Assembly (NCBI GenBank): GCA_017464305.1
Contig: JAFUDS010000001.1
Location: 89,812 to 153,811, forward strand
DNA: 64,000 nt
Reading direction: 5' to 3'
Source: Clostridia bacterium
GTDB taxonomy: Bacteria > Bacillota > Clostridia > Christensenellales > Aristaeellaceae
Shown: positions 1-8,543 of the stretch, piece after piece
Numbering within the stretch: position 1 is the first letter of the stretch
How the letters are laid out: every line of letters starts with the position of its first letter
Translations under genes and position numbers: made by a program
The notes under the pieces: model-generated
What the model saw: the letters and a program-made list of their open reading frames with translations, nothing else
Database searches by the model: none
Told to the model about the DNA's origin: nothing

Positions 1-347
1 TCAAATCCATTGATCCATCCTGCTATGAAGCGGCGGATATCGATGGTGCGACCGGGATCAAAAAGCTGACGAGAATCACGCTGCCACTGATTTCTCCCAC
101 CCTGTTTTTGCTGATTGTAATCAACATCATTTACGGCCTGCAGGTGTTTGATTCTGTGCTGATTATGACGAACGGCGGGCCAGGCGGTGCGACCACCGTG
201 TTCCTGGAGCGCATCTATAAATACGCCTTCAAGCAATATAAGATGGGCCTGGCCAGCGCTTATTCCTGGATTCTGTTTGCGCTGATCCTGGTGTTCACAG
301 CCATTCAGTTCAGGCTGCAAAGGAAGTGGGTGAATTATGATGCGTAA
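1..347 (+). CDS. Sugar ABC transporter permease, MalF-like (5' end outside window)
   Basis: This is the C-terminal part of an inner-membrane permease for a carbohydrate ABC importer. The reading frame is open from base 3. It begins inside the cytoplasmic EAA loop (EAADIDGATG, followed by an LPLI segment), which contacts the ATPase in this family. Two hydrophobic segments follow, and the protein ends QRKWVNYDA. The stop codon overlaps the start of the next permease by 11 bases, so the pair is translationally coupled and should form the heterodimeric channel. The start and N-terminal membrane segments lie left of the window. The substrate cannot be read from this fragment; the neighbours suggest a sugar or oligosaccharide. 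Confidence 0.93.
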   Translation, partial: KSIDPSCYEAADIDGATGIKKLTRITLPLISPTLFLLIVINIIYGLQVFDSVLIMTNGGPGGATTVFLERIYKYAFKQYKMGLASAYSWILFALILVFTAIQFRLQRKWVNYDA

Positions 348-1182
348 ATTGCCTACTGCGCGGAAAGTGATTCGCGGGACGCTTTTCTATCTGGTGCTTT
401 TCATGATTATTGTGTTTACTATTTTGCCATTTTTGTGGATGCTCTCCTCCTCCTTCAAGGGCGCGGAGGCCATTCGCACCATTCCCATCCGCTGGATTCC
501 GGAGCACCCTACCCTGGAGGGTTATCAAAGAGTTTTCAATATGCAGGGTTTCTCCTTTGCCCGCTCCAGCCTGAACAGTCTGGTACTGGCGATTGCCTGC
601 ACCATTGTGGCAGTCGGATCTGCGACGATGGCGGCGTTCGTGTTTGCCAAATTGCCCTTTAGAGGCAGCGGCAAGCTGTTTGGTCTGTATCTCGCCACCA
701 TGATGATCCCTGGCACTGTGACAATGGTGCCAAATTACATCATTCTGCGAACACTGGGCCTGCTGGATACCTATACAGGCTTGATCCTTCCATCCCTGGC
801 GAATGCCTTTGGTGTTTTCCTGATGCGTCAAAGCATGATGGGCGTAAATGACGCCTACATGGAATCTGCCTATCTGGATGGCGCGTCCCTGTATCGTATT
901 TTCTTCCAGATCATGCTTCCCATGGTGATGCCGACACTCTCCACGATGGTGCTTCTGTCCTTTATGGGCAGCTGGAACAGTTACTTGTGGCCCTTGATTG
1001 TATTGACCTCCACCAATAAACAGACGCTGCAGGTGGTATTGGGCAATATGAATGGCATGTATAAGAATAACGAACATGTGCTGATGGCGGGTGCGGTGCT
1101 GACCATCCTGCCGATTCTTGTGGTTTACCTGATCTCACAGCGGTATGTGGATCAGGGTATCAGCCTGGGCGGGCTGAAGTAA
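337..1182 (+). CDS. Sugar ABC transporter permease, MalG-like
   Basis: This 281-residue protein has the MalG-type layout: a first membrane segment after about 15 residues, a periplasmic-side loop, then a core of five more hydrophobic segments. The EAA loop is visible as ESAYLDGASLYRIFF (about residues 173-187). The C-terminus is the usual short GISLGGLK tail of carbohydrate permeases. It partners with the permease just upstream, with which it overlaps. Two in-frame ATG codons stand together at the start, and a purine-rich AGGAAG lies about 13 bases upstream. The solute-binding protein follows 70 bases later. No ATPase gene is nearby, so a shared MsiK-like ATPase elsewhere is likely. Confidence 0.95.
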   Translation: MMRKLPTARKVIRGTLFYLVLFMIIVFTILPFLWMLSSSFKGAEAIRTIPIRWIPEHPTLEGYQRVFNMQGFSFARSSLNSLVLAIACTIVAVGSATMAAFVFAKLPFRGSGKLFGLYLATMMIPGTVTMVPNYIILRTLGLLDTYTGLILPSLANAFGVFLMRQSMMGVNDAYMESAYLDGASLYRIFFQIMLPMVMPTLSTMVLLSFMGSWNSYLWPLIVLTSTNKQTLQVVLGNMNGMYKNNEHVLMAGAVLTILPILVVYLISQRYVDQGISLGGLK

Positions 1183-1209
1183 CCTCGTCCGCCGCGTAAA
1201 ACAGAATGT

Positions 1210-1228
1210 AAACGCTGCGCGCGCGTTT
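1210..1228 (+). other. Intercistronic hairpin before binding protein
   Basis: AAACGC and GCGTTT form a GC-rich stem around a seven-base loop between the permease stop and the AAAGGAGG ribosome binding site of the binding protein. There is no T-run, so it is not a simple terminator. Stems in this position often raise the amount of binding protein relative to permeases by protecting the 3' mRNA segment; that role is inferred here. Confidence 0.45.
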
Positions 1229-1252
1229 GCAAATATTAAAGGAGGCTTTCCC

Positions 1253-2482
1253 ATGAAAAAAACCGTTGCACTATTCCTTGTGTTGGCCATGGTGCTGACT
1301 CTGACTGTCTCCGCATTGGCAGAGCCTGTCACCATTACCTATGCACACTTCTCTGGCGCCGGCGCCCAGGAAGAGACCCTCAAGCAGATGATCGCTGTCT
1401 TTGAAGAAATGAACCCGGACATCAAGATTGACCTGCAAATTACTGGTTACGACGATTACTTTACCAAGCTGGCCACGACGGTAGGCGGCGGCAATGCGCC
1501 GGACGTGTTTGAAATGAACATGGAAAACTATCTGGCCTACATGCTGCGCAACGCCTGCGCCGATCTCACCGGCCTGGTGAACACCGAGAACTACTCCGCC
1601 GGTACGCTGGAAGCGGTATCCTCCGCTGGAAAGCTGTACGCTGTTCCCATGAGTTTCTCTACCTGCATTCTGATCTATAACAAAGCGCTGTTCGATCAGG
1701 CTGGTATCAGCTATCCGACGGATGACTGGACCTGGGCGGAAGTACAAACAGCGGCTGAAGCCATCAAAGCTCTGGGCGATGACATCTGGGGCTTCTATCA
1801 GCCCATCAGTTACAATGAATTTTATAAGTCTGTGAAGGGCAACGGCGGCAGTCTACTGAATGACGATTATACTGCCTTTACTGCCAACAGCCCGGAAAAT
1901 GTGGAAGTGCTGGATGCCATGATCAAGCGTGTGCGCGGTGAAAACCACGTGCAGCCTACTGCCGAGGAAATGGTCGGCCGTGGTGATTGGGATTTGTTCA
2001 CCGAAGGCAAGCTGGGTATGATCATCACCGGCATTTGGGCTTTCCCCACGTTCACCGAAAAGTGCGCCTTTGACTGGGATATCGTTGTTGAGCCCGGCTA
2101 CAAGACCAAGTCCACCTTCTTCTTCGCCAACGTGAACTGCGTCTCTCCCTCCAGTGACAAAAAGGAAGCTGCGGCTAAGTTCATCGACGCGATGGGCTCC
2201 GATCCCGATATCGTTCAGCTGCGCTTGGACGCCAGCTGGGAACTGCCCACCATCGCTGATCAGAGCAAGCTGAGCCAGTACCTGGAAGTGACCCCGCCCG
2301 CCACCCGCGCCGCCGTGTTTGACAGCATGGATTATGCTGCCGCTCCGCCTGCGCTGAAGGAATCCGGCGCTGCCAGTGAAATCATTGGCAATGTGCTGAG
2401 CACGCTGGAAATGAACGATATTTCCGCTCAGGATGCGCTGGATGATATTCAATCTCAGCTGGAAGATGCCGGCCTGCTGTGA
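1253..2482 (+). CDS. Sugar ABC transporter extracellular solute-binding protein (no lipobox)
   Basis: This 409-residue family-1 solute-binding protein belongs to the two permeases upstream. It starts at ATG 1253 after a perfect AAAGGAGG. It has a signal peptide with a KK start, a hydrophobic core and a cleavage site near ALA-EP (about residue 23). The mature part begins with the VTITYAHFSG strand, has a periplasmic-binding fold throughout, and ends in a helical tail. No lipobox cysteine follows the signal peptide, unlike the second binding protein at 3839. In a Gram-positive cell this would release the protein unless another anchor exists. Two terminators follow, so this gene ends the first transporter operon. 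Confidence 0.93.
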   Translation: MKKTVALFLVLAMVLTLTVSALAEPVTITYAHFSGAGAQEETLKQMIAVFEEMNPDIKIDLQITGYDDYFTKLATTVGGGNAPDVFEMNMENYLAYMLRNACADLTGLVNTENYSAGTLEAVSSAGKLYAVPMSFSTCILIYNKALFDQAGISYPTDDWTWAEVQTAAEAIKALGDDIWGFYQPISYNEFYKSVKGNGGSLLNDDYTAFTANSPENVEVLDAMIKRVRGENHVQPTAEEMVGRGDWDLFTEGKLGMIITGIWAFPTFTEKCAFDWDIVVEPGYKTKSTFFFANVNCVSPSSDKKEAAAKFIDAMGSDPDIVQLRLDASWELPTIADQSKLSQYLEVTPPATRAAVFDSMDYAAAPPALKESGAASEIIGNVLSTLEMNDISAQDALDDIQSQLEDAGLL

Positions 2483-2512
2483 TATGGTAAGTATGGCATA
2501 GGCGCAATCTCA

Positions 2513-2540
2513 GGGGAAGGCCATGCGCCTTCCCCTTTTT
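2513..2540 (+). terminator. Rho-independent terminator after first transporter
   Basis: GGGGAAGGC pairs with GCCTTCCCC around a short loop and is followed by TTTTT. It lies 30 bases after the binding-protein stop codon. Confidence 0.85.
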
Positions 2541-2573
2541 CGGAGGAAATGTAGTATGGAGCAGATTTGCTAA

Positions 2574-2598
2574 AGTGTCTCGGATGAGACGCTTTTTT
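2574..2598 (+). terminator. Second terminator hairpin
   Basis: AGTGTCTC and GAGACGCT form an eight-pair stem (one G-U pair) with a four-base loop, followed by a T-run. With the hairpin at 2513 it makes a tandem terminator that separates the two transport operons. Confidence 0.75.
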
Positions 2599-2656
2599 GT
2601 TTGGGATAAATAAGTCAGATGCCGAGTCGCAAAAAGCAGAGTTTAGGTGCTAATTC

Positions 2657-2674
2657 ATGGAAAACGGTTTCCAT
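2657..2674. promoter_or_regulatory. LacI-type operator palindrome
   Basis: The 18-base sequence ATGGAAAACGGTTTCCAT is a near-perfect palindrome with central CG, the standard layout of a LacI/CcpA-family operator; only one symmetric pair of positions breaks the symmetry. It ends nine bases upstream of the -35 box of the next promoter. The LacI-family regulator encoded at 8544 at the end of this operon is the obvious candidate to bind it, and CcpA is the alternative. Confidence 0.7.
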
Positions 2675-2683
2675 AATTTTCGA

Positions 2684-2711
2684 TTGACTTTCCATTCTCC
2701 TTCCATATACT
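2684..2711 (+). promoter_or_regulatory. Sigma-A promoter of the starch/maltodextrin operon
   Basis: TTGACT (2684-2689) and TATACT (2706-2711) are separated by 16 bases. Transcription should start near 2718, giving a leader of about 65 bases before the CBM26 gene at 2784. The operator palindrome sits just upstream of the -35 box, a position that fits activation or looping as well as repression. Confidence 0.75.
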
Positions 2712-2783
2712 TGGGGATAGAAGAGCTCTTGTTTCTGTTTCATGTTCCACGACCCATCGATGATCCAAGGAGGAGAATCATTC

Positions 2784-3770
2784 ATGAAGAAACTGCTTGC
2801 ACTGCTGCTCAGTATCCTGATGCTTGTTTCCGTAGGAATATCACTTGCGGAAGAATCGAACAATGACATGATCATCATTTATGCGAAGTTGCCTGCCGAC
2901 TGGTCCTTCCCCTGTGTTTGGTCCTGGGCCAGTGATGGCACCAACGCCTTTGCCGCCTGGCCCGGTGACATGATGGAGCCGGACGCGAAGAATGAGGACT
3001 GGTATTACATTTATGTTCCATCTGCGATGGAAAGCGTCATCATCAATGCCAATGATGCTTCTGTACAGACAGATGAAATCAAAATCGACCAACAGAACGC
3101 CTGGATCGAGGTGGCCGAGGATAGAACTGCCTCTGTGAGCTTTGAGCAGGCCACCCCTGGCAATCTTCCCGCCTATGCTGAACGATTCACCGTGTATGCC
3201 CAGGTGGATGAAAGCTGGGAGAATCCCTGCATCTGGGCCTGGGCTGATCCCGCTGGCACCAATGCTTTTGCCGCTTGGCCTGGCCGCGCCATGAAAGCCA
3301 ATGAAAATGGCTGGTACAGTGCGATGGTGCCTGTGTGGTGCAACAGCATCATTATCAACGCCAAGGACGGTACCGTCCAGACTGCGGACATCAAGGAGCT
3401 TGATCCGGCCAATCTGTGGGTGACGGTTGCCGCAGATGCTTCTTATGACGTGACTTATGACGATCCCACCGCCCCCAAGGCCGAAGATATTACCGTGTAT
3501 GCCAAGATTCCCGAAGACTGGGAGAACCCCTGCCTGTGGGCCTGGAGTCATCCGGACGGCACCAATGCCTTTGCTTCCTGGCCCGGCGAAGCCCTGACAG
3601 AGGGGGAAGATGGCTGGTATGAAATCAAGGTAGGCGGCTGGATCAACAGCGTGATCATCAATGCCAATGACGGCTCTGTGCAAACAAGCGATCTGCGTGT
3701 AGATGCCGGCAAGGATCTGTACGTGACCGTGGTCAGCGCCGAAGAAGCGACCGTTGCCTACGAAAAGTAA
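2784..3770 (+). CDS. Secreted protein of three CBM26-like starch-binding modules
   Basis: The protein has 328 residues, starting at ATG 2784 after AAGGAGGAG; an ATG at 2742 lacks a ribosome binding site. A signal peptide (about residues 1-24) precedes three tandem modules of roughly 95 residues. Each carries a VYA strand, W-x-x-PC, W-[AS]-W, a GTNAF/AxWPG block and a SVIINA-[ND]DG-[ST]-VQT block, which is the pattern of starch-binding module 26. There is no catalytic domain, no lipobox and no visible wall anchor. The first gene of the maltodextrin operon therefore encodes a pure starch-binding protein that probably holds or presents starch outside the cell. How it stays at the surface is unknown. 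Confidence 0.85.
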   Translation: MKKLLALLLSILMLVSVGISLAEESNNDMIIIYAKLPADWSFPCVWSWASDGTNAFAAWPGDMMEPDAKNEDWYYIYVPSAMESVIINANDASVQTDEIKIDQQNAWIEVAEDRTASVSFEQATPGNLPAYAERFTVYAQVDESWENPCIWAWADPAGTNAFAAWPGRAMKANENGWYSAMVPVWCNSIIINAKDGTVQTADIKELDPANLWVTVAADASYDVTYDDPTAPKAEDITVYAKIPEDWENPCLWAWSHPDGTNAFASWPGEALTEGEDGWYEIKVGGWINSVIINANDGSVQTSDLRVDAGKDLYVTVVSAEEATVAYEK

Positions 3771-3838
3771 GAAACTCTTCATTGCGGCAGGCGCAGGAAT
3801 TCCCGCGCCTGCCGTTCATTTCTACGGAGGGATTACCG

Positions 3839-5050
3839 ATGAAGAAAACTGTCAGTATCATCCTTTTGCTTGTCCTCCTGCTGTCGTTGACGGGTTGCAG
3901 CAGTCAGCAGGAAACAAAAACGGCAGGGCCTGTAACCATCACGATTTGGCATGACAAGGAAGAACCCGTCATCGCCGTGTTGGAAGAAGCGGTCAAAGAA
4001 CTGGAACCGGATGTCCATGTTGTTTTTGAGAAGAAAAGCGGCATGACGGAATCATTGAAGCTGGTGGGCAACGATAAAAATGCCGCCCCTGATTTATACA
4101 TCTTCGCCCATGACAAAATCGGCGTCTATGCGGAAATGGGAATTCTGACGCCCATCACTGAATTTGTAGATTCTTCCTTACTGGATCGTTATGTACCGCT
4201 GACAGTCAAAGGCGCGACCTATAAAGGAACAGTTTATCAGCTGCCTCTATACTTTGAAACGCTCCTTTTCATGTATAACAAAAAATACATGGCAGAATCT
4301 GACATCCCTGGTACGACGGAAGATCTTTACAGCTATATGGAGCGGAAAACCCGGTATGGTCATTATGGTTTTGTGGAGCAGCACTCCACACCCTATTATG
4401 CCGCGGGCTGGATTCATGGATTCGGCGGGAGCTTGATCACGGAAGATGGGCAGCCGCTTTTGAACAGCGAGGAAGTGACTGCAGCGCTGGCTTATCATAA
4501 GAAATTCGTTGATCTGATGCCCGGAGAAACCGAGTACGCCACCGTTAATACCCTGTTTACAGAGGGCATGGCTCACGCCACCATCGCAGGACCGTGGTTC
4601 GTACCAACAGTGCGGAACGCAGGGATCGACGTAGAGATTGCTCCCATGCCTATTGTGAATGAAACTGGGCTGCCGCTGGCTCCCTACTCTGGTATCCAGG
4701 GCGTACACATTTTGAAGGTTCATGCGGAAGAAAAGAAAGCCGCCATTTCGAAAGTTCTGGAAATCTTGATGAACCCGGATGTGAGCGTGGCTCTTGCCAA
4801 GGTCAGCGGCTGTGCGCCCGCCATGGAAAGCTGCTATGAACGGGAGGATGTGCAAGCCGATTCTCTGATCATGGCCATGCGCTCCACGGCTGAAACAGCA
4901 GTACCCATGCCCAACATTCCAGAAATGGATGTGATGTGGTCGGTGGCTGGGACGCTGCTAACGGACGTGAACGTGAGCGGCTACGATGTTTTGGAGGCTG
5001 CTGAAAGCGCACAACAAAAGGCGTTGGACTTGATTGAGGCGATGAAATAA
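3839..5050 (+). CDS. Maltodextrin-type ABC transporter solute-binding lipoprotein
   Basis: This 403-residue binding protein starts at ATG 3839 after GGAGGG. The signal peptide ends in the lipobox LTGC with Cys20, so the mature protein is membrane-anchored. The body shows the MalE-like order: an ITIWHDKEE opening, a GKxxxAPDLYIF-like hinge region, YQLPLYFETLLFMYNKK near residue 140, and the W-x-HGFGG loop. Its stop codon overlaps the start of the MalF-type gene by one base (TAATG). Position between the starch-binding protein and a GH13 enzyme points to maltodextrins as substrate. This is inferred from context, since binding-site residues cannot be assigned reliably by eye. Confidence 0.92.
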   Translation: MKKTVSIILLLVLLLSLTGCSSQQETKTAGPVTITIWHDKEEPVIAVLEEAVKELEPDVHVVFEKKSGMTESLKLVGNDKNAAPDLYIFAHDKIGVYAEMGILTPITEFVDSSLLDRYVPLTVKGATYKGTVYQLPLYFETLLFMYNKKYMAESDIPGTTEDLYSYMERKTRYGHYGFVEQHSTPYYAAGWIHGFGGSLITEDGQPLLNSEEVTAALAYHKKFVDLMPGETEYATVNTLFTEGMAHATIAGPWFVPTVRNAGIDVEIAPMPIVNETGLPLAPYSGIQGVHILKVHAEEKKAAISKVLEILMNPDVSVALAKVSGCAPAMESCYEREDVQADSLIMAMRSTAETAVPMPNIPEMDVMWSVAGTLLTDVNVSGYDVLEAAESAQQKALDLIEAMK

Positions 5051-5958
5051 TGAAAGCAAAATCAAACACGGGAGCGAGAAAAACACTGATCGCGTATCTG
5101 GTGGCGTCGCCGTCGCTGCTGCTGATCGGTCTGATCGTGGTATTTCCTATTCTCTATACCGCTTATATTTCCCTGACGAACATGAATACCTATCATTGGT
5201 TCAATTATTCGATCATTGGATTGGATAACTACAAACGAGCCTTATTCATGTTCGATTCCGGTTTTCTTTCTGCGCTGCTGAACACTGTTGTCTGGACGGT
5301 TGTCAACATGGTTTTGCAGCTGGTGATCGCTTTCCTGATCTCCAATCTACTGAATGTTAAGCGCTTGCCTCTTAGAAATTTCTATAAAACCATCCTGATG
5401 TTCCCTTGGGCCATGCCGGGATATGTGAGCATCCTGCTGTGGAAAACAGGCATGTTCAACAGTCAGTTTGGTCTCTTGACACAATGGATGGAAAAGCTGT
5501 CCGGCCTGACGGTACGCTGGCTGCAAAATGACGTGAGCGCTTTCCTTTGCTGCACAGCAGTAAACCTTTGGCTTGCGTTGCCGTTTATGATCATGATTAT
5601 GGATGGCGGTCTCAAAAGCATCGATCGCAGTTACTATGAATCCGCTACCCTGGATGGAGCAGGTCCTATCCGGCAGGCAGTCTCCATCACCTTGCCCTGC
5701 CTTCGGCCCATTATCGGTCCTTCTGTGGTCATTACTGTGTTTACCACCTTCAAGCAATTCGATATCATCTATCTGATGACCCAGCAGGTGGGCGCTCAAA
5801 CTGGGGCACATATCCACACCATCATCACCTATGCCTACGAAAATGCGTTTATTACCAACAATTACGGTTTCTCTTCCGCGATATCGATTTTGATCTTTGC
5901 GCTGCTGATCGTATTTGCTCAAATTAGCAATCGACGGGAAAAGGAGGAGACTGTATGA
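5050..5958 (+). CDS. malF: Maltodextrin ABC transporter permease, MalF-like
   Basis: This 302-residue membrane protein has six predicted hydrophobic segments, typical of Firmicute MalF proteins, which lack the large periplasmic loop of the enterobacterial form. The EAA loop reads YYESATLDGAGPIRQAV (about residues 195-211) and is followed by the SITLPCLRP segment that precedes the next membrane helix. It starts one base before the end of the binding-protein gene and overlaps the MalG-type gene by four bases, so all three are coupled. The malF symbol rests on position and the GH13 neighbour. Confidence 0.9.
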   Translation: MKAKSNTGARKTLIAYLVASPSLLLIGLIVVFPILYTAYISLTNMNTYHWFNYSIIGLDNYKRALFMFDSGFLSALLNTVVWTVVNMVLQLVIAFLISNLLNVKRLPLRNFYKTILMFPWAMPGYVSILLWKTGMFNSQFGLLTQWMEKLSGLTVRWLQNDVSAFLCCTAVNLWLALPFMIMIMDGGLKSIDRSYYESATLDGAGPIRQAVSITLPCLRPIIGPSVVITVFTTFKQFDIIYLMTQQVGAQTGAHIHTIITYAYENAFITNNYGFSSAISILIFALLIVFAQISNRREKEETV

Positions 5959-6803
5959 AACGGAAAAAATGGATGAAAAGAATTGCCGGCAGCTTCTTGC
6001 TTAATGGTTTCTTTATCATTTGCTGTCTGCTGGCGCTACTTCCGATCCTTTACGCTTTGTCTGTCTCACTGGATGCTAAAGGCTCCCTTTTGTCCGCCAA
6101 TTTCTCGTTTATTCCGCAGGAAATCACGGGCGAGCATTACATCCGGGTATTTACGGAAAAGCCGGTACTCCAATGGTTTGGGAATACCATGCTGATGACG
6201 GCAGCGACCGTTTTGGTCGCCATGGTAACGGCAGTTCCCGCCGCTTATGTGTTTTCCCGCAGGAAGTTCGCTGGCAGAAAAGTGGTTCTCCGTGTTTTAT
6301 TGCTCTTGTACTCCTTCCCTTCCGTGCTGTCCATGTTTGCGATCTATAAGCTGATGAGCACCTTCGGCATGATCAACACCCATATTGGGCTGATCATTAT
6401 CTATGCGGGCACGATGTCGGTTTTCGCATTGCTGAACATGAAAGGCTATTTTGACGCAATTCCAGTAGAGATCGAAGAAGCGGGACGCATCGATGGCTGT
6501 GATGATGTGAAGATCGTCACCAAAATCGTTCTGCCCCTGGCCCGGCCCACGCTGATCGTCACAGGGGTCATGATCGTCAACTATGTTTGGAATGAATACA
6601 TTTTCTCCATCAACTTCCTGACGGGCTCTGATCGTATGACCTTGGCCAGCGGTTTGTATTCACTCCAGGCCACGGAAACCAGCGGCTCCTGGCCCGTGTT
6701 TGCTGCCGCTTCGTTGGTGGTCAGTTTCCCGGTGCTGGTGATCTTCTTCTGGTCGCAGCGGTATATGGTGTCGGGCCTGACCTCCGGCGGTGTGAGGGGG
6801 TGA
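5955..6803 (+). CDS. malG: Maltodextrin ABC transporter permease, MalG-like
   Basis: This 282-residue protein shows the MalG layout with six hydrophobic segments, an EEAGRIDGCDDVKIV EAA loop (about residues 175-190) and the short GLTSGGVRG tail typical of the family. It starts with an ATGA overlap on the malF-like gene and is preceded there by AAAGGAGG. The GH13 gene begins four bases after its stop. No ATPase gene is present in this operon either, so both importers in the window probably share an unlinked ATPase. Confidence 0.92.
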   Translation: MKRKKWMKRIAGSFLLNGFFIICCLLALLPILYALSVSLDAKGSLLSANFSFIPQEITGEHYIRVFTEKPVLQWFGNTMLMTAATVLVAMVTAVPAAYVFSRRKFAGRKVVLRVLLLLYSFPSVLSMFAIYKLMSTFGMINTHIGLIIIYAGTMSVFALLNMKGYFDAIPVEIEEAGRIDGCDDVKIVTKIVLPLARPTLIVTGVMIVNYVWNEYIFSINFLTGSDRMTLASGLYSLQATETSGSWPVFAAASLVVSFPVLVIFFWSQRYMVSGLTSGGVRG

Positions 6804-6807
6804 TTTC

Positions 6808-8520
6808 GTGAACAGATATGCGATCCTCCATATTCCCATGTCGCAGTACGCCTATGGTGTGGATGATACCCATGTCACTTTTCGGCTCCGTGCGGCAAAA
6901 GACGATCTTCAATCTGTTACGCTGATCTATGGAGACCGTTCCTGCCGCAGAACCCCTGTGGATTATTTTGACTGTGGAATGGAACGGGTGCTATTCGATT
7001 CACTGTTCGATTGGTGGGAAGTGACGCTGGAGACAAGCATCAAACGCCTTTGCTACGCTTTTCAGCTGAAGGATAGGAATGGCGAGGCAGCGTTGTACTA
7101 TGCAGATCAGTTTCACGCTGCGCTGACCGACGAACGTTCGGCTTATTATCAGCTGCCTTATAATCACCGGGCAGATCAGGTGCAGGTGCCGGATTGGATG
7201 CAGGACGCCGTTGTGTATAACATCTTCCCGGATAGCTTTGCAACAGGGAAACGCTGGATTTCACAGCAGCCGACGGAAACAACTCATCAAGGTCAGCCCG
7301 TGCGCAGCAAGCTGGGCGGCACCATTCGTGGGATCTTAGAGAACCTGGATTATATCCACGATTTGGGCTTTACCTGCATCTATCTCAACCCCATTTTCGC
7401 CGCCGGTGAATATCACAAATATGATCTGATCGACTACTACCATATTGACCCCGCATTTGGCACGGATGATGATTTCCGGATGCTGGTCTGCCAGGCCCAC
7501 GCTATGGGCCTGCGGGTCATGATCGATGGCGTATTCAATCATTGCGGTTGGCGTTTTTTTGCATTCCGGGATGTGATCGAAAAAGGAAAAGCATCAAAGT
7601 ATTGGGATTGGTTCTTCAGGCTGGAAGCGCCCGTCGTTGTACCGGACAATATGGAAGATTATCCCACTTATGAATGCTTCGGCTATGAGCGCATGATGCC
7701 CAAACTGGCCTTGGATCATCCTGAAGTGCAAAAGTATTTTTGCGATGTCGGAACCTATTGGGTGAGGGAATATGACATTGACGGATGGCGTCTGGACGTG
7801 GCCAGTGAAATTAACGATGGTTTCTGGCGGCTGTTCCGACAAGCTGTCAAACAGGTTAAACCAAACTGTGCTTTGGTAGGCGAAGTATGGGAAAGCGCGG
7901 GCCATTGGCTGGACGGGACGATGTTCGACGGTACCATGAATTATGATTTCCGCAAGCACTGTCGAGCTTTTTTTGCAGAAGGATCAGCCGATGCGGAACG
8001 TTTTAACGAAGGCGTCACCGACATGCTCATGCGATATCGGTTGAATATGGCAGCAGCACAGATGAACCTGCTGGACAGTCATGATGTGAGCCGATTCCTA
8101 TCTCTGTGCGGCGGCGATACACGAAAAATGAAATTGGCCATTCTTTTTCAAATGACATTTGTCGGAATGCCCACCGTCTTCTATGGAGATGAACAGGGAA
8201 TCATGGGCATCCTGGAGGATGAATACCGGCACCCCATGATTTGGAATCGGCAGGAAAACGAGCTGTCCGCATTCTATCAAAGAGCAATTGCTCTGCGGAA
8301 AAAGTATGCTGCGCTTTGTTCGGGTGCTTTCCGCTGCGCAGAGGCGAAAGATCGGTTGTATCACTATATCCGTACCTCACAGCATGGAAGCCTCCATATC
8401 CTGATCAACGCTGGAGAAAAACCTTTGCAGATCATGCCCCCCTCTTCAGAAATCATTTGGCAGGAAGGGTTGAAGCGTGATATACTTTCCCCGTATGGAT
8501 TTGCAGTATATTCAACGTAA
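6808..8520 (+). CDS. GH13 alpha-glucan hydrolase, neopullulanase/cyclomaltodextrinase-like
   Basis: This 570-residue enzyme starts at GTG 6808 after GGGGGTGA. It has no signal peptide and should act in the cytoplasm on imported maltodextrins. The first 120 residues look like the CBM34-type N-terminal domain that shapes the active site in this subfamily. The catalytic barrel follows: region I DGVFNH (Asp240), region II WRLDVASE with nucleophile Asp330, region III GEVWE with acid Glu359, and region IV DSHDVSR with Asp426. All four catalytic-site elements are intact. The C-terminal 80 residues form a short beta domain. Length and layout fit GH13_20 enzymes, which cut cyclodextrins, pullulan or maltodextrins; the preferred substrate cannot be decided here. 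Confidence 0.93.
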   Translation: MNRYAILHIPMSQYAYGVDDTHVTFRLRAAKDDLQSVTLIYGDRSCRRTPVDYFDCGMERVLFDSLFDWWEVTLETSIKRLCYAFQLKDRNGEAALYYADQFHAALTDERSAYYQLPYNHRADQVQVPDWMQDAVVYNIFPDSFATGKRWISQQPTETTHQGQPVRSKLGGTIRGILENLDYIHDLGFTCIYLNPIFAAGEYHKYDLIDYYHIDPAFGTDDDFRMLVCQAHAMGLRVMIDGVFNHCGWRFFAFRDVIEKGKASKYWDWFFRLEAPVVVPDNMEDYPTYECFGYERMMPKLALDHPEVQKYFCDVGTYWVREYDIDGWRLDVASEINDGFWRLFRQAVKQVKPNCALVGEVWESAGHWLDGTMFDGTMNYDFRKHCRAFFAEGSADAERFNEGVTDMLMRYRLNMAAAQMNLLDSHDVSRFLSLCGGDTRKMKLAILFQMTFVGMPTVFYGDEQGIMGILEDEYRHPMIWNRQENELSAFYQRAIALRKKYAALCSGAFRCAEAKDRLYHYIRTSQHGSLHILINAGEKPLQIMPPSSEIIWQEGLKRDILSPYGFAVYST

Positions 8521-8543
8521 AAGAAGAGCATGGAGGAATGGAC

